Shown piece after piece: positions 1-8,214 of a stretch of 38,511 bases of DNA. Location of the stretch: NCBI GenBank assembly GCA_022824565.1, contig JAJDZQ010000028.1:1-38511 (forward strand). The letters are read 5' to 3'. How positions within the stretch are numbered: position 1 is the first letter of the stretch; the number at the start of each line of letters is the position of its first letter. The notes beneath the pieces are model-generated. The model had not been told where the DNA came from and did not search any database. It saw nothing but the letters and a program-made list of their open reading frames with translations. Origin of the DNA: Anaerolineae bacterium. Lineage in GTDB: Bacteria; Chloroflexota; Anaerolineae; Aggregatilineales; Phototrophicaceae. A program made the position numbers and the translations under genes.

Positions 1-1
1 G

Positions 2-253
2 AGATTTGACGCGCAGGATATCAAGTTGAAAGAGCTCGACGCCAAGTTTGACGCGCAAGACGCTCATATCGACCAGCTTGACCGCAAAAATGATGCACGC
101 GCCTATGACATTACTTCGCACCTCATCGATGTGCGCGAACGTCTGGCCAATATAGAAGGCAGAATGGGCATCTATCCGCCACGCCGCGGTGTAGAACCGC
201 CGATGCCGGAACCAGCCCCAGAGCAGGAAAGAAGTGAACTCTCGCGTAGCTAA
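2..253 (+). CDS. C-terminal part of a coiled-coil protein (5' end outside window)
   Basis: The reading frame is open from the left edge, so this is the last 83 codons of a longer gene; the TTG at 26 is only an internal leucine codon. The visible part is charged and heptad-like, with a 14-residue repeat built on the motif FDAQD (residues encoded near 5 and 47). A DNA copy of the motif recurs exactly 42 bases apart, which is two heptads. The end is a proline/glutamate-rich tail. No catalytic motif is visible. It recalls the small coiled-coil proteins, with or without a membrane anchor, that are common in this type of genome. Function unknown. Confidence 0.6.
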   Translation, partial: RFDAQDIKLKELDAKFDAQDAHIDQLDRKNDARAYDITSHLIDVRERLANIEGRMGIYPPRRGVEPPMPEPAPEQERSELSRS

Positions 254-342
254 CGCGCCCCACAACCCCACCCACTGCCGAGGCCATTGAATTCACGCGG
301 GGGCAAAATCAGTCGCCGCTGTAAGCCGCGTTGCAAAGCCGC

Positions 343-348
343 TACAAT
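343..348 (+). promoter_or_regulatory. -10 box TACAAT, probably leaderless start for the dehydrogenase
   Basis: TACAAT ends 7 bases before the ATG at 356. Transcription would begin at or next to the start codon, so the mRNA is predicted to be leaderless. No good -35 box or Shine-Dalgarno sequence is visible. Confidence 0.55.
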
Positions 349-355
349 CCAGCCC

Positions 356-3199
356 ATGCACAATCCCGACCTGCTCCACGACCTCGAGTCTGCGCTTGGC
401 GCTGGCAACGCCGCAGCCGACCAGATGACGCGCATTCTCTACAGCACCGATGCCAGCAATTATCAGATCATGCCGCTTGCGGTCACATTCCCGCGCGATG
501 CCGATGATGTCGTGGCGGTGCACGAGACGGCGAAGGCACACGGCGTGCCCGTCCTGCCGCGCGGTGGTGGCAGCGCCCTGGCGGGTCAGGCGGTTGGCGA
601 AGCGATCATCATGGATTTCACCCGGCACATGCGCCTCGTTCGGGGCGTCAATGCCGAGGCTGGCACGGTCGATGTCGAGCCGGGCATGATCCTCGGCAGC
701 CTCAACGCGCAGTTGGCGTCGCTGGGCTTGATGTTTGGTCCCGACCCCGCCAGCGCCGAACGAGCTGCCATCGGTGGCGTCATCGGCAACAACGCGACCG
801 GCGCGCACAGTATCCAATATGGCATGACCGCCGACCATGTGGCGCGTTTGCAAGTCGTGCTGGCGAGTGGCGAGCTTGGCTGGCTGGATGCCAAAACTGC
901 CGCCCTGCAGCAAATCCGCGCGACGGTGGGCGAGCTGGCGGCCGAACATGCCGCGCATATCGCCGCGCGTTTTCCCAAGACCTGGCGGACTGTCGCCGGG
1001 TATGCGCTCGACAAGATCGACCCCGCCGCGCCCGACCTGAATTGGCTGCTCTGTGGCTCGGAAGGCACATTGGCGACCGTCGTACGCGCCGAATTACAGT
1101 TGGTCGAGCGCCCCGGCAGCGAGCGAAAACGGCTGGCGCTGGTGCATTTCGACTCCCTGCGCGCAGCCCTGGAAGCCACGCCGCGTATCCTGGAGCTTGA
1201 ACCAGCCGCTATCGAGTTGATGGACAAGTTTCTGCTGGACAAAACGCGCGCTGCCAGCGGCTACCGAGACCGCCTCACCTTTGTCAGTGGCGACCCCGCT
1301 GCCATCCTGGTGGTGGAATTTGTGGGCGGCGAGAAAAAGCTGCGCCATTGCCTCAACCAATTGCGCGCCTTGTTGAGCCGCCTGGGTTATCGTGGCGCGG
1401 TGACAATCGCCGAAACGCCCGCCCAGCAGGACGATGTCTGGACGGTGCGCAAAGCCGGGCTGGGGCTGATGATGAGCGAACGCAGCGAAGCCAAGCCCAT
1501 CTCGTTCATCGAAGATGCCGCCGTGCCTGTCGAGCGCCTGGCCGACTACATCAGCGATGTCGAGCGCATCATCTATGCCAACGATACGACCTATGCCATC
1601 TATGCCCATGCCAGCGCCGGCTGTTTGCATATCCGGCCGCTGATCAATCTCAAGACGCTCGCAGGCCGCGTGCAGTATCGTCAAATTGCCGACGCGGTCG
1701 CCGATACGGTCATCAAATATCAGGGCAGCATCACCGGTGAACATGGGCAAGGCATCGCCCGCGGCGAATACAGTCAGCGGCTCTTCGGCACAGAACTGAT
1801 GAACGCATTCCGGGCGGTCAAACGCGCCTTCGACCCACACAACAGGCTGAACCCGGGCAAGATCGTTGATGCGCCAGCCATGGACAGCGCCGAGCTGCTG
1901 CGGTATACGCCCGACTACAGCACGATTGCCATCGACACGCGCTATGACTGGAGCGCCGACAAGGGCTTTGCGGGCGCGGTGGAGATGTGCAATGGCGCTG
2001 GCGTCTGCCGCAAAGAAGGCACGGGCACCATGTGTCCTTCGTACCAAGCCACACTGGACGAAGCGCATTCTACCCGCGGACGCGCCAATGCCCTGCGCGC
2101 GGCCATAAGTGGCGCGTTGCCCGAAGATCTGGGCGACCCCGCGCTGAAATCGGTGATGGATCTCTGCCTCAGCTGCAAAGCCTGCGCCAGCGAGTGCCCG
2201 TCCAGCGTCGATGTCGCCCGGCTGAAATCCGAATTTTTGGCGAGCTGGCACGACCGCCACGGCATCGACCTGGCAACGCGCCTCTTCGGCAATATACACC
2301 GCGTCAACGCCATCGCCGGCCGGCTGCCCCGCCTCAGCAATGCGCTCATGCAAAGCGCGCCGGGCAAGTGGGGCGCGGGTGTTCTGGGCATTCCGACCGA
2401 GCGCCCGCTGCCCGGTTTTGCGCGCAGCCCTTTTGCCATGCCCGCACAGCAAATTGCCACGCCAGACGGCATTCTCATCATCGACACCTTTAGCCAGTGG
2501 AATCATCCAGAAAATGCCCGCGCCGCCCTGGCACTGGCGAGCCGGCTGGACTTGCGCATCAAGGCGATTCGCCTGCCGGGGAGCGCCTGCTGCGGCCGAC
2601 CAGCCATCAGCAAGGGGCTGCTGGACAGCGCCAAAGCGATGGCGAAAGCAAACATAGACGCGCTGCAAAACCTGCCGGATGCGCCGCTGCTTTTCCTCGA
2701 GCCCAGCTGCCAAAGCGCGTTCATAGATGATTACCCGACGTTGGTGAACGCCGCAGAACAAAGCGCCGCCCGCGACCTGGCACAGCGCTGCCAAAGCATT
2801 GAACACTTCTTTGCAGAGCAGCTTGCCAAGCGCGCCGATTCATTAAACTGGCGCGCCGATGCGAGGGATATCCTGCTGCACGGGCATTGCCATCAAAAAG
2901 CGCTTTGGGGCACGGGCGATACGCTCGCCCTGTTGCGTTGCATCCCTGACGCCGCTGTTGCCGAGCTGAACACGGGCTGCTGCGGCGTGGCGGGCAGCTT
3001 TGGTTATGAGCATTACGAGCTGAGCATGAAGATCGCCGAGGACCGCTTGTTGCCCGCCATACGCGCTAACCCCCAAGCGATCATCGCCGCGCCGGGGACT
3101 TCCTGCCGCGCCCAGATCCACGATGCAGGCCTAGAAGCTCGCCACCCTGTCCAGATCGTGCTGGACGCGCTGGCCTCCGCCGCCCAGCCTGCGCAATAA
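356..3199 (+). CDS. FAD-binding and Fe-S-binding oxidoreductase (GlcD-GlpC fusion, YdiJ / D-2-hydroxyacid dehydrogenase type)
   Basis: This is a 947-residue flavo-iron-sulfur dehydrogenase expected to oxidise a 2-hydroxyacid such as D-lactate or D-2-hydroxyglutarate and pass electrons to the respiratory chain. The N-terminal half is a FAD-linked oxidase of the GlcD/VAO type, with PRGGGSALAG near residue 68, GNNATGAHS near 145 and EHGQGIA near 462. The C-terminal half is GlpC-like. It has a first Cys cluster near 545-560, CxxCxxCxxxCP near 604-615, then two CCG domains with ACCG near 744, HGHCHQ near 846 and GCCG near 876. Family members of about 950-1020 residues have the same order, so it looks complete. 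The frame is open upstream to 287, but ATG 356 is preferred because it follows a TACAAT box and begins a typical N-terminus. The exact substrate cannot be read from sequence. Confidence 0.9.
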   Translation: MHNPDLLHDLESALGAGNAAADQMTRILYSTDASNYQIMPLAVTFPRDADDVVAVHETAKAHGVPVLPRGGGSALAGQAVGEAIIMDFTRHMRLVRGVNAEAGTVDVEPGMILGSLNAQLASLGLMFGPDPASAERAAIGGVIGNNATGAHSIQYGMTADHVARLQVVLASGELGWLDAKTAALQQIRATVGELAAEHAAHIAARFPKTWRTVAGYALDKIDPAAPDLNWLLCGSEGTLATVVRAELQLVERPGSERKRLALVHFDSLRAALEATPRILELEPAAIELMDKFLLDKTRAASGYRDRLTFVSGDPAAILVVEFVGGEKKLRHCLNQLRALLSRLGYRGAVTIAETPAQQDDVWTVRKAGLGLMMSERSEAKPISFIEDAAVPVERLADYISDVERIIYANDTTYAIYAHASAGCLHIRPLINLKTLAGRVQYRQIADAVADTVIKYQGSITGEHGQGIARGEYSQRLFGTELMNAFRAVKRAFDPHNRLNPGKIVDAPAMDSAELLRYTPDYSTIAIDTRYDWSADKGFAGAVEMCNGAGVCRKEGTGTMCPSYQATLDEAHSTRGRANALRAAISGALPEDLGDPALKSVMDLCLSCKACASECPSSVDVARLKSEFLASWHDRHGIDLATRLFGNIHRVNAIAGRLPRLSNALMQSAPGKWGAGVLGIPTERPLPGFARSPFAMPAQQIATPDGILIIDTFSQWNHPENARAALALASRLDLRIKAIRLPGSACCGRPAISKGLLDSAKAMAKANIDALQNLPDAPLLFLEPSCQSAFIDDYPTLVNAAEQSAARDLAQRCQSIEHFFAEQLAKRADSLNWRADARDILLHGHCHQKALWGTGDTLALLRCIPDAAVAELNTGCCGVAGSFGYEHYELSMKIAEDRLLPAIRANPQAIIAAPGTSCRAQIHDAGLEARHPVQIVLDALASAAQPAQ

Positions 3200-3555
3200 C
3201 CGGGCAAGCCTGTCTATTCATCGTCCCGCAGCGATAGAGGCATAGTCATCGGATTCAACACAGAGGGCACAGAGGGCACAGAGGACACAGAGAAAAGCGT
3301 TTGGTTTATGTTTCTGGCGTGTCGGCCTCATGGCAACGAGGGTTCGTAAATGTTATGCCATACGACATCAATCTCAGTACGATCAAATTAGGAAGGAAAG
3401 TAAAAAGAGCCACCGAGTACGCCGAGTTGAATGAGGATGTCGAGTGAATTTCCCTCTGTGCACTCTGTGTCCTCTGCGTTCTCTGTGTCAAACAGACAGT
3501 GCAAGGTGATTGCCCGCTGCGCAATAGCCTCTGTGCTTGACGGTCCTATTGCGGT
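3200..3555. repeat. Intergenic foldback repeat element A (CACAGAGG arms)
   Basis: No gene is supported in this stretch of about 390 bases before the acetyltransferase. It holds a left arm of iterated CACAGAGGG units (3256-3300) and a right arm of CTCTGTG units (3452-3489) in inverse orientation, so the region can fold back on itself. The left arm is 44/45 identical to one at 28069-28113, and the shared sequence GCGATAGAG lies 25 bases upstream here and 23 bases upstream there. This marks it as a dispersed element, not a chance low-complexity run. Short ORFs inside it are repeat translations. Confidence 0.7.
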
Positions 3556-3566
3556 TACAATACAAA
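3537..3566 (+). promoter_or_regulatory. Promoter of the GNAT gene
   Basis: TTGACG (3537-3542) is followed by TACAAT at 3556-3561 (13-base spacer, short) or TACAAA at 3561-3566 (18-base spacer). The ATG at 3595 lies about 30 bases downstream, as for the other TACAAT promoters here. Confidence 0.45.
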
Positions 3567-3594
3567 GAGTCTCGTCTGTAACCCGGTGCGCGCC

Positions 3595-4110
3595 ATGCCA
3601 GACATAAAACTTGTCGAACTTTCGTCCCTGCGCGAGTTTCTGGCGATGTCTGCCATTCATGTGCAGCCTGCCCAGCGCCGATTTACCAAGAATCTGCTCA
3701 TCACCTACTTGCAGTCGCGCCATCCGGCTGTGACCAGTTACTCCGTGCAGGTGGCGGGAGAGCTGGTCGGCTTCGTCATGCTGATTCATGCAGAAAATCC
3801 CGCTCAGTGGATCATTGAGCGCCTCACGATTGACCGCGACCACCAGCGACAGGGCATTGGCTTTGCAGTCGCCGACCAGCTCATCGACATGGTGCACGGC
3901 TTTGACAACAGCGAGATGGTCATAGCGCGTTATGCGCCGGAAAACGAAGCGGCTCGCGCGCTCTTCGCCAAACTTAACTTTGTCGAGCGCGACGAGATGT
4001 TCCGTGGCCGCCATGTCGCCCTGCTTGAATTTGAATTTGAAGAGGCCGACGAAGAAGAACCCGCTGGCGAAAACGACCTGGATGATGACATCGTCGCCGA
4101 GGCAGAGTAG
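3595..4110 (+). CDS. GNAT-family N-acetyltransferase
   Basis: This 171-residue cytoplasmic protein has the GNAT fold. The acetyl-CoA pyrophosphate-binding loop (motif A) is visible as DHQRQGIG near residues 80-87, followed by the helix VADQLIDMV and a C-terminal motif-B-like part with ARALFAKLNF. The acceptor substrate (amine, amino acid or protein N-terminus) cannot be predicted. The last 25 residues are an unusually acidic tail rich in E and D, outside the fold. An in-frame GTG at 3586 precedes ATG 3595; ATG is preferred. Its stop lies two bases before the next ATG, so it is probably translated together with the DUF58 gene. Confidence 0.85.
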   Translation: MPDIKLVELSSLREFLAMSAIHVQPAQRRFTKNLLITYLQSRHPAVTSYSVQVAGELVGFVMLIHAENPAQWIIERLTIDRDHQRQGIGFAVADQLIDMVHGFDNSEMVIARYAPENEAARALFAKLNFVERDEMFRGRHVALLEFEFEEADEEEPAGENDLDDDIVAEAE

Positions 4111-4112
4111 CC

Positions 4113-5015
4113 ATGGCGCAGCAGCCGCTTCTCCTGCCAGAGTCCACTCGCCGCCGGCTCGAGCAGCTTATGTTGGTGGCGCGTACGGTTCGTGCCGGCG
4201 CAGTCAAGGGCGACCGCCGGTCTGTCAAACGCGGCACCAGCATCGAATTTGCTGACTATCGCAACTATGCGGCCGGTGATGACCTGCGCCAACTGGATTG
4301 GAATATCTATGCGCGCCTGGAGCGACCCTATATCAAGCTGCTCGAAGATGAAGAAGACCTGGTCGTGCACATCCTGGTCGACGCATCGGCCAGCATGGAC
4401 TTCCCCGCCGATGACGAAGCCGACCAGCACAAGCTGCTCTTTGCCAAGCGAATCGCCGCCGGGCTGGCCTACCTGTCGTTGACCAGTGGCGACAGGTTGT
4501 CGGTGGCAGCGCTGCAAGCGGGCGCGCCACAGCTGTTTGGTCCCGTGCGGGGCCGGGCGCAGAGCTTGCGCATGCTGCATTTTTTGGGACAAATCGCCGC
4601 AGTCGGCCTGGTCGATCTGGACGCGGCGCTCGCCGATTATGCGGGGCGGGCTCGTCCAGGTTTGACCCTGCTAATCAGCGATATGTTTTCGCTGGACGGG
4701 CAATATCGCGCTGGCTTGAATGCGCTGTTGAGCCGCGGCCACGAGGTGGCAATTGTGCATGTGCTGGCGCGCGAAGAGCTGCAGCCGCTGGTGACCGGCG
4801 ACTTGAGCCTGATTGATGTGGAAACGACCTTGCAGCAAGAAGTTACCTTGGATGGCGCGATGCTGTCGGTGTATCAACAACGTCTGCAAAGCTGGCGTGA
4901 CGAACTGCGAGACGACTGCCGGCGGCGGGGCGTGCACTATTTTCCGATGAGTAGCGACGCAGCCTGGGAAAGTCTGATCTTGCGTGATATGCGGCGGGCG
5001 GGGCTGGTCAAGTAG
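4113..5015 (+). CDS. DUF58 domain-containing protein (VWA-like)
   Basis: This 300-residue protein matches the DUF58 family. The hallmark segment FADYRNYAAGDDLR near residues 45-60, followed by DWN, precedes a von Willebrand A-like Rossmann domain with a MIDAS-type DASASMD near residue 89. Family members usually sit beside a MoxR AAA+ ATPase and take part in envelope-related or chaperone-like functions. No MoxR gene is in view here, and the partner is instead a GNAT acetyltransferase ending two bases upstream. No transmembrane helices are present, so it should be cytoplasmic. The length is typical and the protein looks intact. The stop codon falls inside the 3' end of the convergent DUF2442 gene (8-base overlap). 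Confidence 0.88.
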   Translation: MAQQPLLLPESTRRRLEQLMLVARTVRAGAVKGDRRSVKRGTSIEFADYRNYAAGDDLRQLDWNIYARLERPYIKLLEDEEDLVVHILVDASASMDFPADDEADQHKLLFAKRIAAGLAYLSLTSGDRLSVAALQAGAPQLFGPVRGRAQSLRMLHFLGQIAAVGLVDLDAALADYAGRARPGLTLLISDMFSLDGQYRAGLNALLSRGHEVAIVHVLAREELQPLVTGDLSLIDVETTLQQEVTLDGAMLSVYQQRLQSWRDELRDDCRRRGVHYFPMSSDAAWESLILRDMRRAGLVK

Positions 5016-5328
5016 GGGTGGCGAGGGCAAACTCCCGCTCGGCGATGGTCTGGCGCAACTCAGCCATGTATTCTTCGCTCGGCTCGAGATACAAGCCAGA
5101 AACCAGCGCGACCAAGTCCATCCCGTCGTCAATGTCTTCCCAGTAAATCTCGCGGCCGCCCAGCTGGTAATTCTGTCGCTGCGCGTCGGTGGCGGCCTCG
5201 AGCAGCGGAAACCAGCGTAGTGGAACGCCGATAATTCTGCCGTCTGCCAGGTCAATCATCGCGTGTTCGTCTGTAAAGCGAACGCCTGTAGCTTCGTTGC
5301 GCGTGTCGTGGATGACTGGAAATAACAT
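5008..5328 (-). CDS. DUF2442 domain-containing protein
   Basis: This 106-residue protein resembles DUF2442. It has an N-terminal strand region ending in a line about using ligands by residue (LADGRIIGVPLRWFP), a middle helix LLEAATDAQRQNY, and the family-typical IYWEDIDDGMDL segment. ATG at 5328 is chosen over the longer open frame to 5379 because a strong AGGAGGAA ribosome-binding site lies just upstream. It follows the DUF4160 gene by 20 bases on the same strand. DUF4160-DUF2442 pairs recur in many bacterial genomes and look like toxin-antitoxin or regulatory pairs, but no activity is established from this sequence. The C-terminus overlaps the DUF58 gene. Confidence 0.82.
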   Translation of the reverse strand: MLFPVIHDTRNEATGVRFTDEHAMIDLADGRIIGVPLRWFPLLEAATDAQRQNYQLGGREIYWEDIDDGMDLVALVSGLYLEPSEEYMAELRQTIAEREFALATPT

Positions 5329-5348
5329 TGATATTGCCTTCCTCCTGC

Positions 5349-5594
5349 TTAGAGTTTGTCTGGGTGCAGTTCTTCCCATTTGCGTAGCAGAAAGCCCAAT
5401 CGGACTGTAAGGAACTTCTCTATTTGCCTCAGCTCTCTTTCAGCAAAGCCCTTGTTATCGGTGAACGCAATCGGATGGAGGAACACCTTTACCCTCTTTT
5501 CGCCCTTGACTACATGCACATGGGCGGGCCCGTGTTCCCGCAAATAGATGCGTACATCATAGCCGTGGCGCTGACGGTGCAATAGCGTGACCAT
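5349..5594 (-). CDS. DUF4160 domain-containing protein
   Basis: This 81-residue protein has the DUF4160 pattern: an N-terminal strand with VRIYLREHGPAHVHV, a KGEKRVKVFL strand, and a C-terminal helix with RKWEELHPDKL. The HxH in the PAHVHV motif is the most conserved family feature and could bind metal, although this is not shown. It starts at ATG 5594 and is the first gene of a two-gene minus-strand unit with DUF2442 downstream. Small size, tight pairing and sporadic distribution suggest a toxin-antitoxin-like module. Which partner would be the toxin is unknown. Confidence 0.82.
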   Translation of the reverse strand: MVTLLHRQRHGYDVRIYLREHGPAHVHVVKGEKRVKVFLHPIAFTDNKGFAERELRQIEKFLTVRLGFLLRKWEELHPDKL

Positions 5595-5645
5595 AGTGAA
5601 AAGACGCTACATCACCATTCTAACCAATCCAAGTGTACGCAGCCA

Positions 5646-6407
5646 TCATATCGCCACCAGCCCGCCATCCAATGCCAACGCCTGACCGGTCACAAAAGAC
5701 GCGGCGTCTGAACAAAGCCACAGCACAGCCGCAGCGATTTCGTCCGCAGCGCCCAGCCTGCCCATGGGGATGGCTTTTGACATGATGGCCGCCATGCGTG
5801 GATCTGCCGTCACAGCCGCCTGCACCATGCGCGTGTCGGTGTAGGCTGGGCAGACGGCATTGATGCGCAAGCCCGCCCGCGCATAATCCAGCGCCGCCGA
5901 CTTGGTGATGCCGACAACCGCGTGCTTGCTGGCTGTGTAGGCTGCTGCTTTTGGCGCGCCGATCAAGCCGGCCACAGACGCCATGTTGACGATCGCGCCA
6001 CCCCCTTGCGCCAGCATGACATCCAGCTCGGCTTTCATGCAATTCCATACGCCGCGCAAGTTCACCGCCAGCACAGCATCCAGCATGTCGTCAGCGGCTT
6101 CGTGCAAGCGATGGTCGAAGGAGCCGGCGATGCCAGCGTTGTTGACCGCCGCATCCAGACGCCCATATTCGGCCAGGGTCGCCGCTACCATAGCGCGCGT
6201 TTCATCCACCCGCCGCACATCACACTGCGCAACCATCGCCCGTCCGCCCGCGTCAATAATCTGACTGGCGGTTTTTGCTCCTTCAGCCGAGTCGATATCG
6301 GCAACGCAAACGGCAGCGCCGGCTCGCGCCAAAGCCAATGCGCTGGCCCGCCCGATGCCATGCGCCGCGCCCGTGACCAGCGCCACCTTGCCACTCATAT
6401 CCGCCAT
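5646..6407 (-). CDS. SDR-family NAD(P)-dependent oxidoreductase
   Basis: This 253-residue classical short-chain dehydrogenase/reductase shows all key motifs. The cofactor loop TGAAHGIG is at residues 12-19, ADID near 36-39 (an acidic residue favouring NAD), and NNAG at 89-92. The catalytic triad is S144, Y157 and K161 in YTASK, followed by an NAVCPAYTDT motif after it. The C-terminal GQALALDGG is typical. ATG 6407 is chosen over the longer open frame because AGGAG lies 7 bases upstream; ATG 6398 is also possible. The gene is divergent from a Rieske oxygenase 178 bases away, so the two could share a pathway, for example oxidation of a cyclic alcohol or diol, but this is inference. Confidence 0.9.
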   Translation of the reverse strand: MADMSGKVALVTGAAHGIGRASALALARAGAAVCVADIDSAEGAKTASQIIDAGGRAMVAQCDVRRVDETRAMVAATLAEYGRLDAAVNNAGIAGSFDHRLHEAADDMLDAVLAVNLRGVWNCMKAELDVMLAQGGGAIVNMASVAGLIGAPKAAAYTASKHAVVGITKSAALDYARAGLRINAVCPAYTDTRMVQAAVTADPRMAAIMSKAIPMGRLGAADEIAAAVLWLCSDAASFVTGQALALDGGLVAI

Positions 6408-6544
6408 GCCCGCGCTCCTGATAGATTTCTCAGCCTGCCAGCGTACAAGGTACACGAGACTGTTGGTTTTTCGCAGCCCTTTGCAGCAGGAGTCGGGACC
6501 GGGGCAGGGGCAACCGGGCAATTCTGATGACTGCGCGACTGTGC

Positions 6545-6550
6545 TACAAT
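6545..6550 (+). promoter_or_regulatory. -10 box TACAAT of the Rieske oxygenase gene
   Basis: TACAAT lies 35 bases before ATG 6586. A weak -35 TTCTGA sits 17 bases upstream (6522-6527). An AAGGT Shine-Dalgarno sequence lies between the box and the start. Confidence 0.5.
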
Positions 6551-6585
6551 CGCACTGGTCAGGTCATCTCTAGTAAGGTTCTCCC

Positions 6586-7554
6586 ATGATTAACGACCCC
6601 GTCTTGCTCAATGACTGGCACGCTGTGCTGCCGCTTGCCCAGCTGGAGGCGCAAAATGGCTTGGCTGGCGCGCGTCTGCTGGGCGAGGATATCGTCATTT
6701 GGCGCGCTGGCGAACAAGTTTGCGTCTGGAAGGACTTGTGCCTGCATCGCGGCACTCGTTTGTCGCTGGGCGAAATCTTGCCCGACCAGACACTGCAATG
6801 TCCCTACCACGGCTGGACTTATGATGAGAGCGGCGCTTGTGTGCGCATTCCGGCGCATCCAGAGCAAAAGCCGCCAACCAAAGCGCGCGCCTTCACATAT
6901 CACGCGGCTATCGCCTACGATTTTGTATGGGTTTGTCTGGGCGAACCAGCCCATGACATACCTGAATTTGCGGAATGGAACGACAGCGCCTACCGAAAGA
7001 TCTTGTGTGGCGCCTACGAGTTCCAGGCTGCTGGACCGCGCATGGTAGAAAACTTCTTGGATGTCGCGCACTTTCCTTTCGTGCACGAGAATATCCTGGG
7101 TACGCAGCAACGCCCAGAGATCCCCGATTATGAAGTCGTCACCGATGAACATGGCATCACCGCCAGCGATATCCGCGTTTTCCAGCCCAACCCAGATGGC
7201 TCGCATATGCCCAACTGGGTTACCTATACCTACAAGGTCTATCGTCCGCTGGTCGCTTATTTTCGCAAAGAAGCCGCCGAAAAGTTCGCGATCTTGCTGA
7301 TGGTCACGCCCATTGAAAAAGTGCGCTCGCTGATGTGGATGTGGATGGTCATGACGCAAGCCGACAGCACAGACGACAGCCTGCGCGCCTTCCAGGACGA
7401 GATCGCCATGCAAGACCTGCCCATCGTTGAATCACAACGTCCCGAGCTGCTGCCGCTCGATTTGCAAGCCGAGCTGCACCTGCGCAGTGACAAAACAGCG
7501 ATCGCCTACCGCCGCTGGCTGAATGAGCTCGGTTTGAGTTTTGGCGTGAGCTAG
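6586..7554 (+). CDS. Rieske [2Fe-2S] aromatic ring-hydroxylating oxygenase, alpha subunit (VanA-like)
   Basis: This 322-residue oxygenase has an N-terminal Rieske domain with C52-x-H54 and C72-x2-H75. The non-haem iron motif D159-x2-H162-x4-H167 lies in ENFLDVAHFPFVHEN. The C-terminal part contains the VESQRPE and AELHLRSD motifs typical of vanillate/phenylpropionate-type demethylases and oxygenases. It should use electrons from a separate reductase to hydroxylate or demethylate an aromatic or related ring; no reductase or ferredoxin gene is nearby. It is a little shorter than VanA (about 350), but both metal centres are intact. The divergent SDR dehydrogenase may act on its product. The substrate is unknown. 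Confidence 0.92.
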   Translation: MINDPVLLNDWHAVLPLAQLEAQNGLAGARLLGEDIVIWRAGEQVCVWKDLCLHRGTRLSLGEILPDQTLQCPYHGWTYDESGACVRIPAHPEQKPPTKARAFTYHAAIAYDFVWVCLGEPAHDIPEFAEWNDSAYRKILCGAYEFQAAGPRMVENFLDVAHFPFVHENILGTQQRPEIPDYEVVTDEHGITASDIRVFQPNPDGSHMPNWVTYTYKVYRPLVAYFRKEAAEKFAILLMVTPIEKVRSLMWMWMVMTQADSTDDSLRAFQDEIAMQDLPIVESQRPELLPLDLQAELHLRSDKTAIAYRRWLNELGLSFGVS

Positions 7555-7594
7555 GTCGGGCTGGCGCAAGATTGTCGGCGGAAAGGACTGGCGG

Positions 7595-8080
7595 GTGAAG
7601 CAGAAACAGGGCTTCGTCACAGAAGACGAATTGCGCAAGCGAGCGAGAAAGAAAATATCCGCGCGCCGCGAACTCACGCAGCATCTACTCACCTATGGCC
7701 TGGTCAATCTATTTCTGTGGTCGATTTATCTATCGACATCGCCGGGCTTTCCCTGGCCCCTGTTCGTCACCGGCGGCTGGGGCATAGGCATCGTCAGCCA
7801 CATGGCAGATTATTATTTCAAGCATGGCCAGGGCGCAGAGCGTCGCGAAGCGGATATTGAGCGAGAAGTCATCAGGCAGCGACGGCTGGCGCGGGATCGT
7901 GGCGAACTGCTCAGCGACGATGGCGACTATGGCGACGACGATGGCTACGCAGAAGCAGACGACCTTGCAGACGCGCGCGTTGTTGACCTGGTTCGCGTCG
8001 AGGCGGGGCACATGCGCCTGAGCGACGATGGCGAGCTGGTCGACGAGGCGGAATACCTGCGCCAGCAAAAGACGCGCTGA
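7595..8080 (+). CDS. 2TM domain-containing protein
   Basis: This 161-residue protein starts at GTG 7595, 40 bases after the oxygenase. An N-terminal basic segment (RKRARKKISARRE) leads into two hydrophobic segments near residues 31-48 and 54-72, separated by a short SPGFPWP turn. This is the 2TM domain pattern that is often found at the N- or C-terminus of bacterial kinases and regulators. The rest is a highly charged cytoplasmic tail with an acidic DGDYGDDDGYAEADD stretch. No enzymatic domain is attached. The role is probably membrane-associated but unknown. Confidence 0.75.
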   Translation: MKQKQGFVTEDELRKRARKKISARRELTQHLLTYGLVNLFLWSIYLSTSPGFPWPLFVTGGWGIGIVSHMADYYFKHGQGAERREADIEREVIRQRRLARDRGELLSDDGDYGDDDGYAEADDLADARVVDLVRVEAGHMRLSDDGELVDEAEYLRQQKTR

Positions 8081-8176
8081 CTTGCGCCAGGCACGATTGC
8101 CGCTCTGCCCGGCATATCACCTGTCGCTGCGTCTCGCTCGCTGGTTTGCTATCTACAACCGCGGCGGCAATGGTGC

Positions 8177-8182
8177 TACAAT
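8177..8182 (+). promoter_or_regulatory. -10 box TACAAT upstream of the first paralogous membrane protein
   Basis: TACAAT is 32 bases before ATG 8215 and supports that start over the upstream TTG at 8146. No clear -35 box is seen. Confidence 0.45.
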
Positions 8183-8214
8183 CAAGTGCACAGGCAACTA
8201 GCGATGGAACGGGC

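Noticed and set aside
1094-2806. Long minus-strand ORF of 570 codons opposite the FAD/Fe-S dehydrogenase
   Set aside because: It is a shadow of a clearly conserved gene in GC-rich DNA; its translation is arginine-, glutamine- and histidine-rich without domains.
3256-3495. CRISPR array suspected from regular CACAGAGGG units
   Set aside because: Units are 9-10 bases with no spacers, and no cas gene is in the window.
3388-4014. Minus-strand ORF of 208 codons across repeat A and the GNAT gene
   Set aside because: It runs through the repeat and then antisense to a conserved acetyltransferase; no start signal.
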